DNA from: Sporopachydermia quercuum
Lineage: Eukaryota > Ascomycota > Sporopachydermiomycetes > Sporopachydermiales > Sporopachydermiaceae
Direction of reading: 5' to 3'
Assembly: GCA_001599295.1 (NCBI GenBank)
Contig: BCGN01000008.1
Coordinates: 620,001 to 684,000 of the forward strand
Length of the DNA stretch: 64,000 nucleotides
Made by a program: the position numbers and the translations under genes. Positions 11,889 to 23,900 of this stretch are shown one piece after another (within the stretch, counting starts at the first letter, position 1; each line of letters opens with the position of its first letter). The notes under the pieces are model-generated. The model made no database searches. It was not told the origin of the DNA and saw only the letters and a list, made by a program, of their open reading frames with translations.

Positions 11889-12722
11889 ATGTTACCGGAA
11901 CAAAAAATTCTAAGTCCGCTTCCAACTTATCCATATCATGAAACAAATTCATCTTTGAGTTCTGGGGTTGAAGAACGACCTGAGCCTGTGGCGACTCCAA
12001 TTCCCAGTTTCAGGGCTCCCCAAGAAAGGAGGGCTTCAAATTATTACGAAGAACTGGGGAAGAACTTAGGAAGATCGACCCAGGCAAAAGACAAAAAAAG
12101 AAATTCACAACAACAAGAAAGTGAACAGAAACAAGAAAGGCTCCCCTTGTTCAGAAGATTCTCCACTGAATCAAATTATATCAACCCTCATGTATTGGAG
12201 CGTACGGAGGCTTTTGATCCTATATTCAAACTACACGGATTTAACCATTTCACAACGCATCAAGAAGACTCTCCTTATGCATCGTCACCGACGTCACCAA
12301 CCTGTAATCGGAGGAGTGAATCTCGTTCAGTGTCTCCAACAAGTGCTGAGCCAAGAACTCAAGCTCAGTCATTACCTCAGTTTAGATTTCATACATATAA
12401 TGAATTAGATGCCCCTCAACCACCTCCAAAGGATAGATGTGGGTATAGATACTCAACTTCTGGTTATTCTAGTTCAATGCAACCATCATTCAGAAGAAGG
12501 TTCAGTCATGATTACGATCCAAGGCGATTCTTCGGTTTCCATCACGAATCAAGCGAAAATCATCCTATTGTGCCATATGTTTACGACCATGATAAAGATC
12601 CAGAACGGACTGTGTCCGAAGAAGAGTTCTCAGACGATGAGGAGATAAGCCATAAGAGACAATTCAGTTACAATGATTATAAACGGCAAGCAATGAGAAA
12701 TATTATGTCTCACCATCACTAA
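11889..12722 (+). CDS. Unrecognised disordered protein with basophilic kinase sites
   Basis: A 277-aa single-exon frame with an ATG in A-rich context (CGAAAATG). I do not recognise a family. It is rich in Ser, Pro, Arg, His, Gln and Tyr, without membrane segments or obvious domains. Four R/K-R-x(1-2)-S sites (ERRAS near residue 47, FRRFS near 89, RRRFS near 203, HKRQFS near 258) fit the PKA-type consensus. A repeated SPTSPT-like stretch lies near residues 130-155. The acidic SEEEFSDDEE near residues 243-252 resembles a casein kinase II target. These features suggest a regulated scaffold or stress protein, but that is inference. The long 5' intergenic region fits a heavily regulated gene. Confidence 0.7.
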   Translation: MLPEQKILSPLPTYPYHETNSSLSSGVEERPEPVATPIPSFRAPQERRASNYYEELGKNLGRSTQAKDKKRNSQQQESEQKQERLPLFRRFSTESNYINPHVLERTEAFDPIFKLHGFNHFTTHQEDSPYASSPTSPTCNRRSESRSVSPTSAEPRTQAQSLPQFRFHTYNELDAPQPPPKDRCGYRYSTSGYSSSMQPSFRRRFSHDYDPRRFFGFHHESSENHPIVPYVYDHDKDPERTVSEEEFSDDEEISHKRQFSYNDYKRQAMRNIMSHHH

Positions 12723-12770
12723 TATTCAATACTGAGAACAACAACATTAAACCATTAAATTAGTTTAATG

Positions 12771-12822
12771 CAATACAATGCAATACAATGCAATATAATG
12801 CAATATAATGCAATATAATGCA
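12771..12822. repeat. 10-bp tandem repeat
   Basis: Five units of CAAT[A]CAATG/CAATATAATG in the 3' flank of the 11889-12722 gene: two of the first kind and three of the second. A slippage-type minisatellite with no visible function. Confidence 0.9.
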
Positions 12823-13880
12823 CTTTAAAGAACATGCCGATATAAACACATACTAGTATGCACTGGAACCATGGATACACCCAGTACTTAATATGTACAT
12901 TCAAAGCACCGACTATTTCCGAGGCTCCATCTTTGTTGGCTTGTTCATTAATAAAAGTATTAATCAACGTATAACACAAGTATGGATTAATTTATGCAGA
13001 GCAGGAAGCAGTGCTTCTCGAGGTGCTCAAAATATCAAGATATACTTTCAATACTTGAACTTGGAGAGCAATTGCTATAATAATCTCAAGAGATTAACTG
13101 CAAGCTATTTGCTCAGATGGTTGATATAGTTCTCACCTTTGTTGGGTTGGTTCACATTATTAGTCTAATTCTATTTCTCTCAGTTTTAATCCAATTCAAT
13201 AAATAATATATGACTTTACTATTATTAACACTACTAGTGATGCTTGTTATTTACCTATTTAACTAATGTCTTGGCTTTATGCCTATAGTTGTAGGTTCCA
13301 GAATTGCCCAATTAGTTGCCTATATAGGTAACTTTGAAATTTTGTCGGTTCAAACATTTTGAACAGATCTTATCTTTCCAACAACTACTCTGTTAAGAAG
13401 TGGTTAAAAGACTCCCTTGTGGATAAAGGGGATATACAATATAGCATACGATATAAATGAAATGAATGACAATTCAGGCATCCCCAAATAATTTCCTTAT
13501 TGGTTAACTGATTGATGAAATTGAGTTAACGTTAATCTGTATGAGCGTTAAACATAATAATGATAACCGATGAACTTGGATTAGGGACANAAGTTGATTG
13601 GTAGATTATAAGTAATTAGTAATTGAATGTTATTCCAAAAGCAAAAGAATTAACGATATCGGGTAGTCGTAAAATATATATATAGATGCTTGGTAAGATA
13701 TTTCTACTTCTTCGCTAGTTTACTACTCTTTCCTGGTACTGTAGTTATGTTATAGTTTATAGCTCTATACTAAAGATAAATAACCTGATTGTAGAACATT
13801 TAATCTCATTTCAGGCTCATCAGTCAATTAAATCTTTGTTATTCAACGAAGCAACTCTACTTTCTACACCTAAAACCAAA
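12823..13880. other. Intergenic region upstream of the Rid-family gene
   Basis: No gene found. The final 200 bp has TATA-like tracts (TATATATATAGATGC near 13674-13690) suitable as a promoter for the gene at 13881. One N at about 13590. Confidence 0.4.
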
Positions 13881-14282
13881 ATGACTGATTCTCCTGTTTT
13901 TACCAACTACGAAGGAGCAGGTAACACCTTTGCCCAAGAATTTGGCTATTCTCAAGCAGTGAGAATAGGACCATGGGTCAAGATGGCAGGCCAAGGTGGT
14001 TGGGATTCTGAAGGAAATCTGCCTGAAGACCTCGAAGGACAAGTGAAGAACGTATTTGCAAATATAGAGAAGAACATCAAAGCTGCTGGCGGTAACGGGC
14101 TAAGCGATATTACCTCCCTGAGAAGTTACCATCTTGATTTGGCCCCACAATTTGATGCTATTAGTGCTTACATTAAAGCAAATTTACCTGTGAAGCCAAC
14201 ATGGACTTGTATTGGTACTACCCGGCTTGGTGTTCCTGGTATGTTATTTGAAATGGATGCAGAAGCATACGTCAAAAACTAA
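13881..14282 (+). CDS. Rid/YjgF/UK114-family protein
   Basis: The first ATG is at 13881, giving 133 aa, the usual size for this trimeric family of small enamine/imine-handling proteins. Family features are visible: QAVRIGPWVKMAGQGGWD near the N-terminus, a helix with EDLEGQVKNVFANIEKNIKA, then LSDITSLRSYHLD and the C-terminal strand. In archetypal RidA a P-x-R motif provides the catalytic Arg; here the corresponding stretch reads KPTWTCIGTTRLG, so that Arg appears to be absent or shifted. It is therefore better called a Rid-superfamily protein than a proven 2-iminobutanoate deaminase. No mitochondrial presequence follows the ATG, suggesting a cytosolic protein. Confidence 0.88.
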   Translation: MTDSPVFTNYEGAGNTFAQEFGYSQAVRIGPWVKMAGQGGWDSEGNLPEDLEGQVKNVFANIEKNIKAAGGNGLSDITSLRSYHLDLAPQFDAISAYIKANLPVKPTWTCIGTTRLGVPGMLFEMDAEAYVKN

Positions 14283-15979
14283 AACCTGTTGCAAAACTCT
14301 TCAGATATTGTTCTCGAAAGGGTTAAATAGTAAAAAGTGTATTNAAAATAAAGAAATAAAATATAATGGGTAACTTTAGTAACTCAATACTTAGCTTGTA
14401 ATGTCTATGTAATGTGAACAAAAAGTTGACAGAACTATAGAATAAATGTCGGGCCCTCCTGACACCTCTTTTTCAGTCTTAACGTCCAAACAAGTTCTTA
14501 AAAGAGCCATTCATTATTCTCGACAACAGGAAATCGCGTGAAAAGGTGTGAGAGTATATGAACCTGAAAATCAAATACCATACAAACGAAGCACTCATGT
14601 AATAGAATCTCCCTCAGTCATCTGACAGAACGTCAGGGCCAACTAAGATTGAAGCATACTAACTCGTGATTTCTCTGCTACTCAATTCCAAAATCCATAA
14701 CCTACACGCACTGTCTAAAAGTTGTCTTAGGTACAAGGAAATAAAAATTTCAAAAAGACTTTTCATACACGGTAAGTTGTCAAGAAGAAAAGAAAATGTG
14801 GAAATAAAANTCTTTTATGTGAGGATTTTTTGAGCTATGGAGATCAGCTACTNTAAGAGGAATATCTGATACTGGACGGANAACTATTTTGATAGTCAAC
14901 CATATTATTTCCGAAATATATTTCACCGAGATCGGAATCCTATAGTTAATAGCTTGTCAAAGCGCTAGTTCTTCTTTTCCAATACAGTGCTAAAATAAAT
15001 TAAGACATGAACCTATCTCAAGGCTGCAATTCCTTTCTTTGAAGATCGAAATCATAAAGAATCCTAAATTTTCACCTTTCATTCNTTATACTGAGATGGA
15101 AATTATCAGGACGCGTATCTCTTGAGTTGCTCTCTGTTCCTTTACAATTCTTTTCTCTAACCACATATTCAATATACAGAGAATATACAGTGAAACCAGG
15201 GAACCGTCAAAGTAGTGAAATTAAGTCCTTTTTAGTACTTCGTATTTATCTAATAGTATTGTATTATCTTCCCNGTCTCATTTTCAGTTCAACTATTACA
15301 GCAACTCAACCATCTATCAGTTATGATCCTTGAAGCAAGGATTAATCAGGATTATTTATTCAAAAATTTCCGGGAAGAAACTCACTACATACTCTTGCAT
15401 ATATAACTAGTTGATTGTGCATTGACTTGCATATTTCATTATCAGGCACTAACTACATTCACCACCTCTTTGTAGTTTGAAATGGTAGAAACAAAACTGC
15501 CCTATGAAGACTTATTATCACACGGACACAGTGGTTTGACTGTTTGATTATCTATCTGTCGAAATTGATATTTAGTTGTTGGTGAGAACTGTAGTTTGAA
15601 TAGGGCTTTTGGGGCTGAATATTGATAAAGTGATTGCTTGACTTTTGTTAATATTCTGGTTGTATTGAGCTGGTATGTAGCAGTTCTCAATAGGAACCAA
15701 TTGTCTTATATGAAACAAATATTTATATANACGACAGAGCTACTATAGCTATAGGAAGAAGTAGGTATAACACCTTTGTTTACGATATTATGAAACGATA
15801 AGGTAGTTCTGGCAGAGATTCTGTTTGATACAAGTGTATTCTTTCTCTCTCTTTTACATCGACATCTGTCATTAGCTGTTAGGTATCAGTTGTTCCGGCG
15901 CAAAGAACAAAAAAGTTATCATAATAATAAACTTTAACGCATATGAGACTTAATATTGCTTTCTACAGAACCAAGTAAA
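14283..15979. other. 1.7 kb intergenic region
   Basis: No gene, tRNA or repeat recognised. It contains five or six isolated N bases, more than most parts of the window, which suggests unresolved polymorphism. It precedes the Zn2Cys6 regulator and probably includes its promoter. Confidence 0.4.
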
Positions 15980-18328
15980 ATGGAGTCTAAACAACGGATA
16001 GCTAAAACAAAAAGAAAGCCGCGTAAACCGCGTACGGTCGAAGGTTCTTGTTGGGCCTGTAAAGATAGAAGAGTAAAATGCGATTTGAAGAAACCGAATT
16101 GTTCCAGATGTGTGAGAGAAAAAATAGATTGCGATTATAATAAAGTGCGTCTAAAATGGGGAATGGGTATAGCAGCTAGGGGCAAAAATGCTGGAAAACT
16201 AGTACCAGAAGATATAGAAGATGGAGGACAAGAGGAACAGAATAACTTGGATTTGATGCATGAGTTTGAATTCAAATCGCCTAGTGCAAATACAATTAGA
16301 AACATATTACAAGAAGAAATGCAACCAGGAGAATCACGGTTGGACCGTTCGGAGAGTCTAGGTTGTTTTGATGACGATGTATTGAATATAGGAGGAATTC
16401 CACCACAGTTTAGAGAAGATATCACTACTGAAGCTACTATATTCTGTCCTGTACCTATGATGGGAGAGCCAAAATTAGATATGTCACTTGCAGAACAAAC
16501 AAAGAAGAGAGTTCGATGCAGTAGTAATGAAAACATGAATATCGGTAGCAATATCGATAGCAATATCGATAGCAATATCGATAGCAATACTAGCTCCAGC
16601 ACCATCCTTAATAACAATGATATGACGAGAGGTGATCCAGTGAACATTCAAAAAGGAGTTTATTCTACTCCTTATTCTTCAAGTTTACCTCAGCGTGCTT
16701 TATCGTTGAGCGAAGGGGAAAAAGCCGCAGAAACAGGTGGGGCATATTCACCAGAACCCGCAGCATCTGTAGCTTCTTCAAGCTCATCTAGAGCCTCTCC
16801 CGTACCTATATCGTTCCTACTAAATGAATTGGGAACAGCTACTAGTATCTTAGGGTCAGATGCTGAATTAACCTCAGCAGATGATCACAATTATGTGTTC
16901 AATGATAATCCGTTATCAGCACTGAAGAAAGAAACATCCGAACCAGAAGTACAAGAAATTCATACCATCACAAAAATACCCCAGATAGAGTCTTTATTTT
17001 CTAGTCCCAATGTAAATATCATTGCAAATCACACTCAAAAGATACTCAACGAGAACTTTACAATGTCTAACAGGTTATCCAGATCATATTTACATTCAGC
17101 AAATATTCAGCTAGCTTATTTCCAACAACAGGTTTTCCCATTCTTAACCACAGGAGGGAGACCTTTAAGCATGGACATGAAAATCTTACAATCGGATCCA
17201 ATTCTATCAATGGCCGTACGGGCGCTCGCTTCTGCTCATAGAATTCGATATGAGCATGATTTATCCGACATCTCAATTAAGAATAGAGATAGACTCACAA
17301 TGATGGCAGTTCAAGGTACCAATAATCTTTGTAGAGTAGATAGTGGGCAACCTGATAGGGATTTCATTGCCAACGTATTATTGTGTGTATTGGACGGCAT
17401 GGTTGAACCTAATTCGAGGCATTCTAGTGCTAATGCTCGCCTGGTACAAAGTAGAGAAATACTGTTCCATCGTCCTGATTTTATTAACAGGGTCCTAGCT
17501 CAAAAGAAAGGTCTTCTGTTAGTTATGCTGTCATTGTTTAGTATGATGGATCTTATATCGGCATTGTTCACCGGTCATGAACCTTGTTTCGCTGGGGATA
17601 TGTGGTTCAGGTTTGCAGGTTGTGATTCTTGGTGGGGTCATGTGGGATTGGAAGACCCTATTTTGTCAGTGCTAGCGATGTATTCAAAGATGGCGTGCAT
17701 CGGGGCTGCAATTAAAGTGGTTCGCCGAACTGATACAACAGCAGCAGTGCAACAAGAAGGCTATTTTGATGAGGCTGGTAATTTATCATGGGATATACTA
17801 GAGGATTTTCAACAGCAGATCGACGATATTTTATTCAGGTGCTCCTTAGGGCCTCAGGGTGACACTGGCTTGATGGACTCAACTGAGGTAACCCTTAGAG
17901 AGCAGCTATTGATGACAACTACGGAATGGGGCAATTTTGTAGGGATTTATGCTCAATCACTTCAGTTGTACTATTTTAGAGTATTTTGTAATTTACCAGC
18001 TGGAAGTCCTCAGGTTCAGCAAATAGTGGAAACCGAAATGGAACTTCTTCGATACACCTTTAGGACTCTCCGATCCTCTCTTAAGAACTGTCTGCTATTC
18101 CCTATTCTGATGGTGTCATTTCATGTTTACGATGAACTGGATAAAATGGAAATAGGATACATTCTTTCTCAGATTGCAACGAGTGTTGGATTNGGTAACG
18201 TTCGATTATTATTAGAAACATTAAATATATTCTGGCAATCTGATACGAAAACTGACCGATTGGAAGATTGGGATTTTGATTGGTGGGATGTTATGGGTAG
18301 TGTTGCAGAACGCGTGTATGTATTCTAA
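15980..18328 (+). CDS. Zn(2)-Cys(6) fungal transcription factor
   Basis: 782 aa from the first ATG (MESKQRIAK). A complete binuclear zinc cluster is present: C24-x2-C27-x6-C34-x6-C41-x2-C44-x6-C51, preceded by a basic stretch (KTKRKPRKPRT). The residues after the last Cys (DYNKVRLKWG) resemble Arg81/Moc3-type factors, where the cluster is followed by K-L/R-x-W. A low-complexity acidic/Ser/Asn linker follows, including a four-fold NIDS repeat near residue 190. The C-terminal half (about residues 360-782) looks like the alpha-helical fungal-specific regulatory domain and ends in a W/D-rich segment (DWDFDWWDVMG). The target pathway cannot be read from the sequence. One N lies near 18193. Confidence 0.88.
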   Translation: MESKQRIAKTKRKPRKPRTVEGSCWACKDRRVKCDLKKPNCSRCVREKIDCDYNKVRLKWGMGIAARGKNAGKLVPEDIEDGGQEEQNNLDLMHEFEFKSPSANTIRNILQEEMQPGESRLDRSESLGCFDDDVLNIGGIPPQFREDITTEATIFCPVPMMGEPKLDMSLAEQTKKRVRCSSNENMNIGSNIDSNIDSNIDSNTSSSTILNNNDMTRGDPVNIQKGVYSTPYSSSLPQRALSLSEGEKAAETGGAYSPEPAASVASSSSSRASPVPISFLLNELGTATSILGSDAELTSADDHNYVFNDNPLSALKKETSEPEVQEIHTITKIPQIESLFSSPNVNIIANHTQKILNENFTMSNRLSRSYLHSANIQLAYFQQQVFPFLTTGGRPLSMDMKILQSDPILSMAVRALASAHRIRYEHDLSDISIKNRDRLTMMAVQGTNNLCRVDSGQPDRDFIANVLLCVLDGMVEPNSRHSSANARLVQSREILFHRPDFINRVLAQKKGLLLVMLSLFSMMDLISALFTGHEPCFAGDMWFRFAGCDSWWGHVGLEDPILSVLAMYSKMACIGAAIKVVRRTDTTAAVQQEGYFDEAGNLSWDILEDFQQQIDDILFRCSLGPQGDTGLMDSTEVTLREQLLMTTTEWGNFVGIYAQSLQLYYFRVFCNLPAGSPQVQQIVETEMELLRYTFRTLRSSLKNCLLFPILMVSFHVYDELDKMEIGYILSQIATSVGXGNVRLLLETLNIFWQSDTKTDRLEDWDFDWWDVMGSVAERVYVF
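16543..16591 (+). repeat. 12-bp in-frame tandem repeat (Asn-Ile-Asp-Ser)
   Basis: Four near-perfect copies of AGCAATATCGAT encode a short NIDS repeat in the linker of the Zn2Cys6 factor. Being a multiple of three, copy-number changes would keep the frame. Confidence 0.85.
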
Positions 18329-18603
18329 TTTGTTTAATCAACATGAATATTATAGATCTGTATAGCATGCTTAGTAGTCGTCTCTAAGGAAGACTCATTA
18401 GATAATAGTAATAGAATTTAATGCTCTACTATGGTCTAGAATTATGTTGTTCTCTCCATCATTATGTGATTCATTAGAGTTTACCTGGGCTAATTTCATC
18501 CCCAGAAACATTAAATAACGTTCTAACTCAAAACCAATATATTACCCCAGATTTTCTAATTAAGCTTTCATTCAGTCCTATAAGCGGTAATAAGTTTAGT
18601 TAA
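18329..18603. other. 3' flank of the Zn2Cys6 gene
   Basis: AT-rich sequence without visible genes, between the stop codon and the GC-richer segment at 18604-18790. Confidence 0.4.
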
Positions 18604-18790
18604 AATATAGGTGACTGGGTGCTTTTCTTGATTGGAAGACCCCCAATTGAACATTTCGACTGTCCGAGAAACCCAAGGGGTGAGTTGGGTTCGGTGATTA
18701 AGGCGACCGAAGAACCCAGTAAGGTTTTTCAAATCTCTGGAAAAAGGTTGCATTTGGCTAACATAGGCCCAAATTTGCTGTCTTATTATG
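18604..18790 (+). ncRNA. Candidate structured RNA (strand uncertain)
   Basis: A GC-richer island in AT-rich intergenic DNA with several complementary arms. A hairpin pairs 18686-18695 (TGGGTTCGGT) with 18706-18718 (ACCGAA, three-base bulge, CCCA). ACCCC at 18639-18643 can pair with GGGGT at 18677-18681, and TTTTTC near 18725-18730 with GAAAAA near 18739-18745. A competing long-range 7-bp pair links ACTGGGT (18614-18620) and ACCCAGT (18714-18720). I could not match it to U1-U6, SRP, RNase P/MRP or a snoRNA box pattern. Both strands are also open for about 61-65 codons, so a small protein or exon is the alternative. Confidence 0.3.
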
Positions 18791-20907
18791 ATTGCCGGAA
18801 ACTATTGATATCTTGATATACTTCTACTTTCTTTAACCTACTTGCCATATTAATTCTAATATTTCAATAGACATCCTATCCATCATATGGTTAAAATTGT
18901 TGGGCTTTCTGCTCTGTTCAACAACTAAGGTTCACAGAAATTAACTTGCGGGTGTCCACTATGTGAGTAATTGAAATTTTTCGCTCTTGAATCTTCATCG
19001 AATTGAATTGAATTACCTTGGAGAAAAAATCGATTCTATTTATTTTACAAGAATTTAACATATACATATTTATGCAGATCTTTCAACTGAAGTTCTAACA
19101 TTAGATTTCACTATTATATTTTTTCATTTGCTCATTTAGACACATTCGGGATGCATCTTTGGTAGAATTAAATAATTCATGTTTTAGCGGCATCCGATTT
19201 GTATGCCAACAACTAGTTTGTCCAGGAAGACACCATCAGGCTTGGTCGTGTAATAATATTATGATTCATGCAATATAAAGAAAATGGTGAATGAATAAAT
19301 TTAACCTATTCTTAATTGTAAAGAACACAAATATTTGACAATGCAATTGTTAATCAAAAGTGAAAATGTCTCTCGGTAATAAAATGAATCAACTTGTATA
19401 GATAAGTCGCTTTTCGCTCGCCAGTGACACACTCTCCTTCCAGACAAGCAAGAAAAAGGTCTCTAATGTTTAGTTTTCTATCTTGCTAAAATAATTTGTT
19501 TAGATGAGCTTGAGCCGTAGATTTTGTAATTTAACTTACATAAAATGTGCCTGCTTTGAGGATTAATTTTCATACGAAAGATACTTAGTAGGTGGGCTGA
19601 TTGCTTGATTACTTTGATTCCTGTCTGGTACCTGACTCTTGGCTTCATCAACATAATTCTTATCTCTCGTAAATGCCAAGAAAGTTCCATTTAAATTGTT
19701 AACATAACCTTTTTCTGCAAACAATTAACCATATAAATAAGAAAACACTTTTTATTGTTGACCGTTGAAGGCTTGATGGTATACTGTCTGCTGTCTAGAA
19801 CTTTTCTATACTCCACAGATTTCCTATTTGAAAGAAAATCGTCGCTGAATACTTGTTAAGATGTGCTCAAACAATTCGTAGACTTAAGCCGACAAGAGAT
19901 TGAAACTAACAATAACAGGACCACCAATTTCCGGCAAACTTCAGTAGACTAACCTATTGCTGTATTTAAACATTATATATTTATTTATTGTTATTGTCAT
20001 TATTACTTTTTTGCTTAACACCAATCTGAAATTTGTTATATAGTATAATAATCAAAGTATTTATCTGTTTAGCGCTCTATTTTACTCTGTGTCTCTTATA
20101 ATATATTATCAGACCCTCTTTGACTAATGGCTCATCTCTTGAGGAAAAACTTCTTTCTAATCATTTAATAAACGATTTATTTTTTCTAACTATTTCACTA
20201 CATACCACATTTCTTTCTGAGGGAAAATCTGTTAAAAAGAACTCTTAGTAAACTAAATTAATACTGTCCAATATAATAGCACTCATTCCATTGTACTTTC
20301 CAAAAAGATCTCTTCTCCAACAACCTTACTATTANATCAAGACCCTCCGGACACAACTATGTTCCAAGATCCTCTCAATGATATTTCAAACTGTCCGAGA
20401 AAGAAATTTCCGTCTTAATCATAAATGTTGTACATTTCCTCCATTTTTGTATTTTCTACTGTATCAAGCGCTCTCACTTTATATACTCAGAATAACAATC
20501 TTCTAGATATAATTAGGTATTTCAAACCTTTTGGTTCTCTTTGAAGTGTAACATAATATTATCGTATATCTGAAACAGCTCGACATTATTAACTAACTCG
20601 TGTGTTGGTTGCCTTAGACCTCATCGTATTTGCGTTATTACTCTGAGATTATTGGCTACTTGGTTAAACTCTTATCCAACTAGGATTTTGAACAAACCAG
20701 AGAATAACAAAAAAAATTAGAACAACTTTTTAGGTGAAACCGAGTGTTTTGTCTTTTGAACAAATGACAGTTTGAAGCTTTCCAGCATTTCAATTTGTCG
20801 TTCAACAGTGCTTATGGTTGAGTGTGCTTAATTCATGTCATTCGCTAGCTTAGCTTGGCTTTTTTGGCTTTATCATACCATCCCTACATCTTGCTAAGTT
20901 ATTGACA
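18791..20907. promoter_or_regulatory. Long upstream region of the Adr1-like gene
   Basis: About 2.1 kb before the next ATG. It is AT-rich and, from 20080 on, visibly pyrimidine-rich on the coding strand, like the long 5' leaders of yeast regulatory genes. An exon-like open stretch on the minus strand at 19563-19714 is described in findings. No tRNA or repeat seen. Confidence 0.4.
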
Positions 20908-23900
20908 ATGCCACCTCTTAAACGGTCAAAATCCAAAGAACAAACGTCCCAGATGCCGGTGCCTCCAAAGGAGGGCTTCCAACCAATTCCAAAGAAAGCT
21001 GCCATAATAAAAACTGATAAACCTAGACCCCATGTTTGCCCTACGTGTACACGAGGTTTTGCAAGACTTGAACATCTGAAAAGACATGAAAGATCACATA
21101 CAAATGAAAAACCTTTTCAATGTACAGTTTGCGGTAGATGTTTCGCTCGCAGAGATCTTTTACTGCGCCATCAACAAAAGCTACATGCTTCTCTTGCTAC
21201 TGGAATCAATATTATTAAAAAGAACTCGCAAACAATGGCTCCTTTGAAGAATGGTCTTTCAACTGGCAACAACATCAGTAACAGCATTAACACAGCTAGC
21301 AATCAAACTCAGAGTCCACAAAGTATTGGCAGAATAAGAAAGAAAAGTGTCACCCAGAATCCGGTTATGAATAAAGATGTCTTAGCACAATTAAGCCCTG
21401 CCTACCTTCCAGGTGTCTCTATGCCCGGATTAAGTCCTGAACAAAATAATATGCATCATTCAGTTATTCCGGGGCCCGATTTATTTCGTTTGCAACTTTC
21501 AGAGCAGCATCTAGGAAATGATACTAATATGGAATTCCCTCATTTACAATTTCCGGCAGATCCAGCATTAATGTCACCACAGGTGATTCTGGACTCGTTA
21601 TTGCCAGATCTCCATAGTCCTTTGCCAATGACTGAGCCAGAAGCAGGCTCACTTGATTTATTTGCAGATTCAAATTTCCAACAAAACATGGATCCTACAG
21701 GATTTCCTGCTGTAGATGATCACTTGATTATTGGATTGTTNCCACAGCGAGGAATAGCAGCATTTGATAAGACCAAAGGTAGTCAAGATGATCATGGTTT
21801 GGTACCTGAATTACCAGCTCATATCAAGAGCAATATTTTTAATAACACCAATACCATAAACAATAACAGCAACAACAGCAATAGCAATAACAGTATTGCT
21901 AATCCTGACAGTATCAATAATAACAACGACAGTAGCCATACTAATANCGCCAATAATGGCCAACAAATGTCCGAACTTCGTGCAAATACCCAGGAGATTA
22001 AACCCGAAGCTTTCTTAGGTAAACATAGAGGTCGTCATGCTTCATTTTCAGCGGCATCGGCCTTATCCTATACAAATGCTAAAGATGCCCAAGAAATTCA
22101 TCAACAAAGAGTTTCTCAAGCACCAAAGGAAGTTGGATTTTCAACACCTCAAATGCATCCCATATCTATTGGATTTTCCGATATGCAAGACTACGATTTA
22201 GATTTAGGATACAACGAGTTTGGTGGAGCTGGATTGAATTCTGATCATAATAGCTCAGGTTTCTTTACAGGATTTGATTCCCAAAATCCTTCTCAATATC
22301 TGAACTCATCTTATATTGGAGGAGGTGCTGGCTTTGATTTATCACCGGACAACGAAGGCGAATCAGGCCTTGAGCAAACGAATGGACCAAGTATTCAAGA
22401 CCCAATACCAGAAACCGGCCCTCCTGCAGGGTTGGATTCACTTGCTGGAGCAGGCNCAGCTTCTGGCCTAGAAACTATTGCCAACAACTACCGTGAACAT
22501 GGTGATGATCTATCACAGTTTATTAACCCAGCGTTATTAGATGGAGCCCAAACAGCAGGAGTTCCTATGGTCTCAGCAAGGTCATCATCGCAAATATCGT
22601 CTGTTCCATCACCAAGCATGTCACTCTCATCTACCGGATCATCAGCAAACTCTCATTCTTTCCGGTCCGAAATTTGGAGAAAACAGCCTGTTAGAAGCCT
22701 CGGATCAGTAACAAGTATTTCTGGAGGTATCAATTCGGTCTCACCTATATCCCCTGGCTCTAATCTCACCAATGCTAATAATAATGCATTGCCAGGAGTA
22801 TTCTTAACACCACAGTCTGTCGGATCACCACCATCAGGACCTGAGAGATATTTCAATGACAGATTGTTGAATTCCATTAGAAAGAAACTGGCAGATCATC
22901 CTACATTTCATCAGACAGTAAGAATAGATTTACCCAGTCCTAGTGTTCTTGATGAATGTATTGATATGTATTATGGGACTTTTGATCGACATCTTCCTTT
23001 CATTCACGGACCAACNTTAGAATTTGATGAAGATTCAGCCGCTTTAGGACTTATGATGGCATCCTTTGGTGCATTATATGGATTTCAATCGGAACTAAGT
23101 CATAATCTATTCGAAGCTTCTAGACTCAGCGTTCATATGCATTTAGAAGCTCGTAAAGATAGAATGTCACAAGTTAGACCGGGAACCAATACTGATTCTA
23201 CTCCTCTATGGCTTGTTCAATGTTTAGTATTATCAGTTTTATATGGACTGTTAGCGAAGGATTATGCTACTGCGAATGTTGCTTTAAGACAATCAGTTGC
23301 ATTAGTTGCATTAGCTAAGTGTGCGGGGTTGAATGCTGAGAGAAATGAAGTTCTATCAAGGTTGGTTAAAAGTCATAACATCATTGGACGGTCGGTTGAT
23401 CTCCAATGGAAGTATTACATTGAAGCACAATCAAGAATTCGCACATTTCATGCTGTTCATTTAGTATCAGCGTTCTTAGCATCTGTTTACAACGTAGCAC
23501 CCTCATTAACTAGCAATGAAATAATTTGTGGATGTCCAGGATCAGAAAAGTTATGGCATAGTCAAAACAGTGCTACTTGGTGGATAACATTTTCAGAATC
23601 TCTGCCTCAAGGCTCCTCACCGGAAATCGAGTTTTCATGTTATGGTGGGGATGGAGATTACCTTCAAGCATTAAGGGCTTTATCGCTGTCTCAAGGTGAA
23701 GCATCAGAAGTTTTAACTGCATATTCACCATTGACCTTATTATCGTTAATCTATTCTTTACACGAATGGATTTATCTTCATCGTCAAAGACACAGGCTTC
23801 AAAATAGCGAACATGGCGTTGAAAGTATCAACTGGTTCTTGGGTCCAAGAGAAAGAATTGAAGAGAATCTCAAATATTGGGAAAGCTTATGGTCATTAAG

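Noticed and set aside
16135-16647. 170-codon minus-strand frame inside the Zn2Cys6 gene
   Set aside because: Antisense shadow of low-complexity coding sequence.
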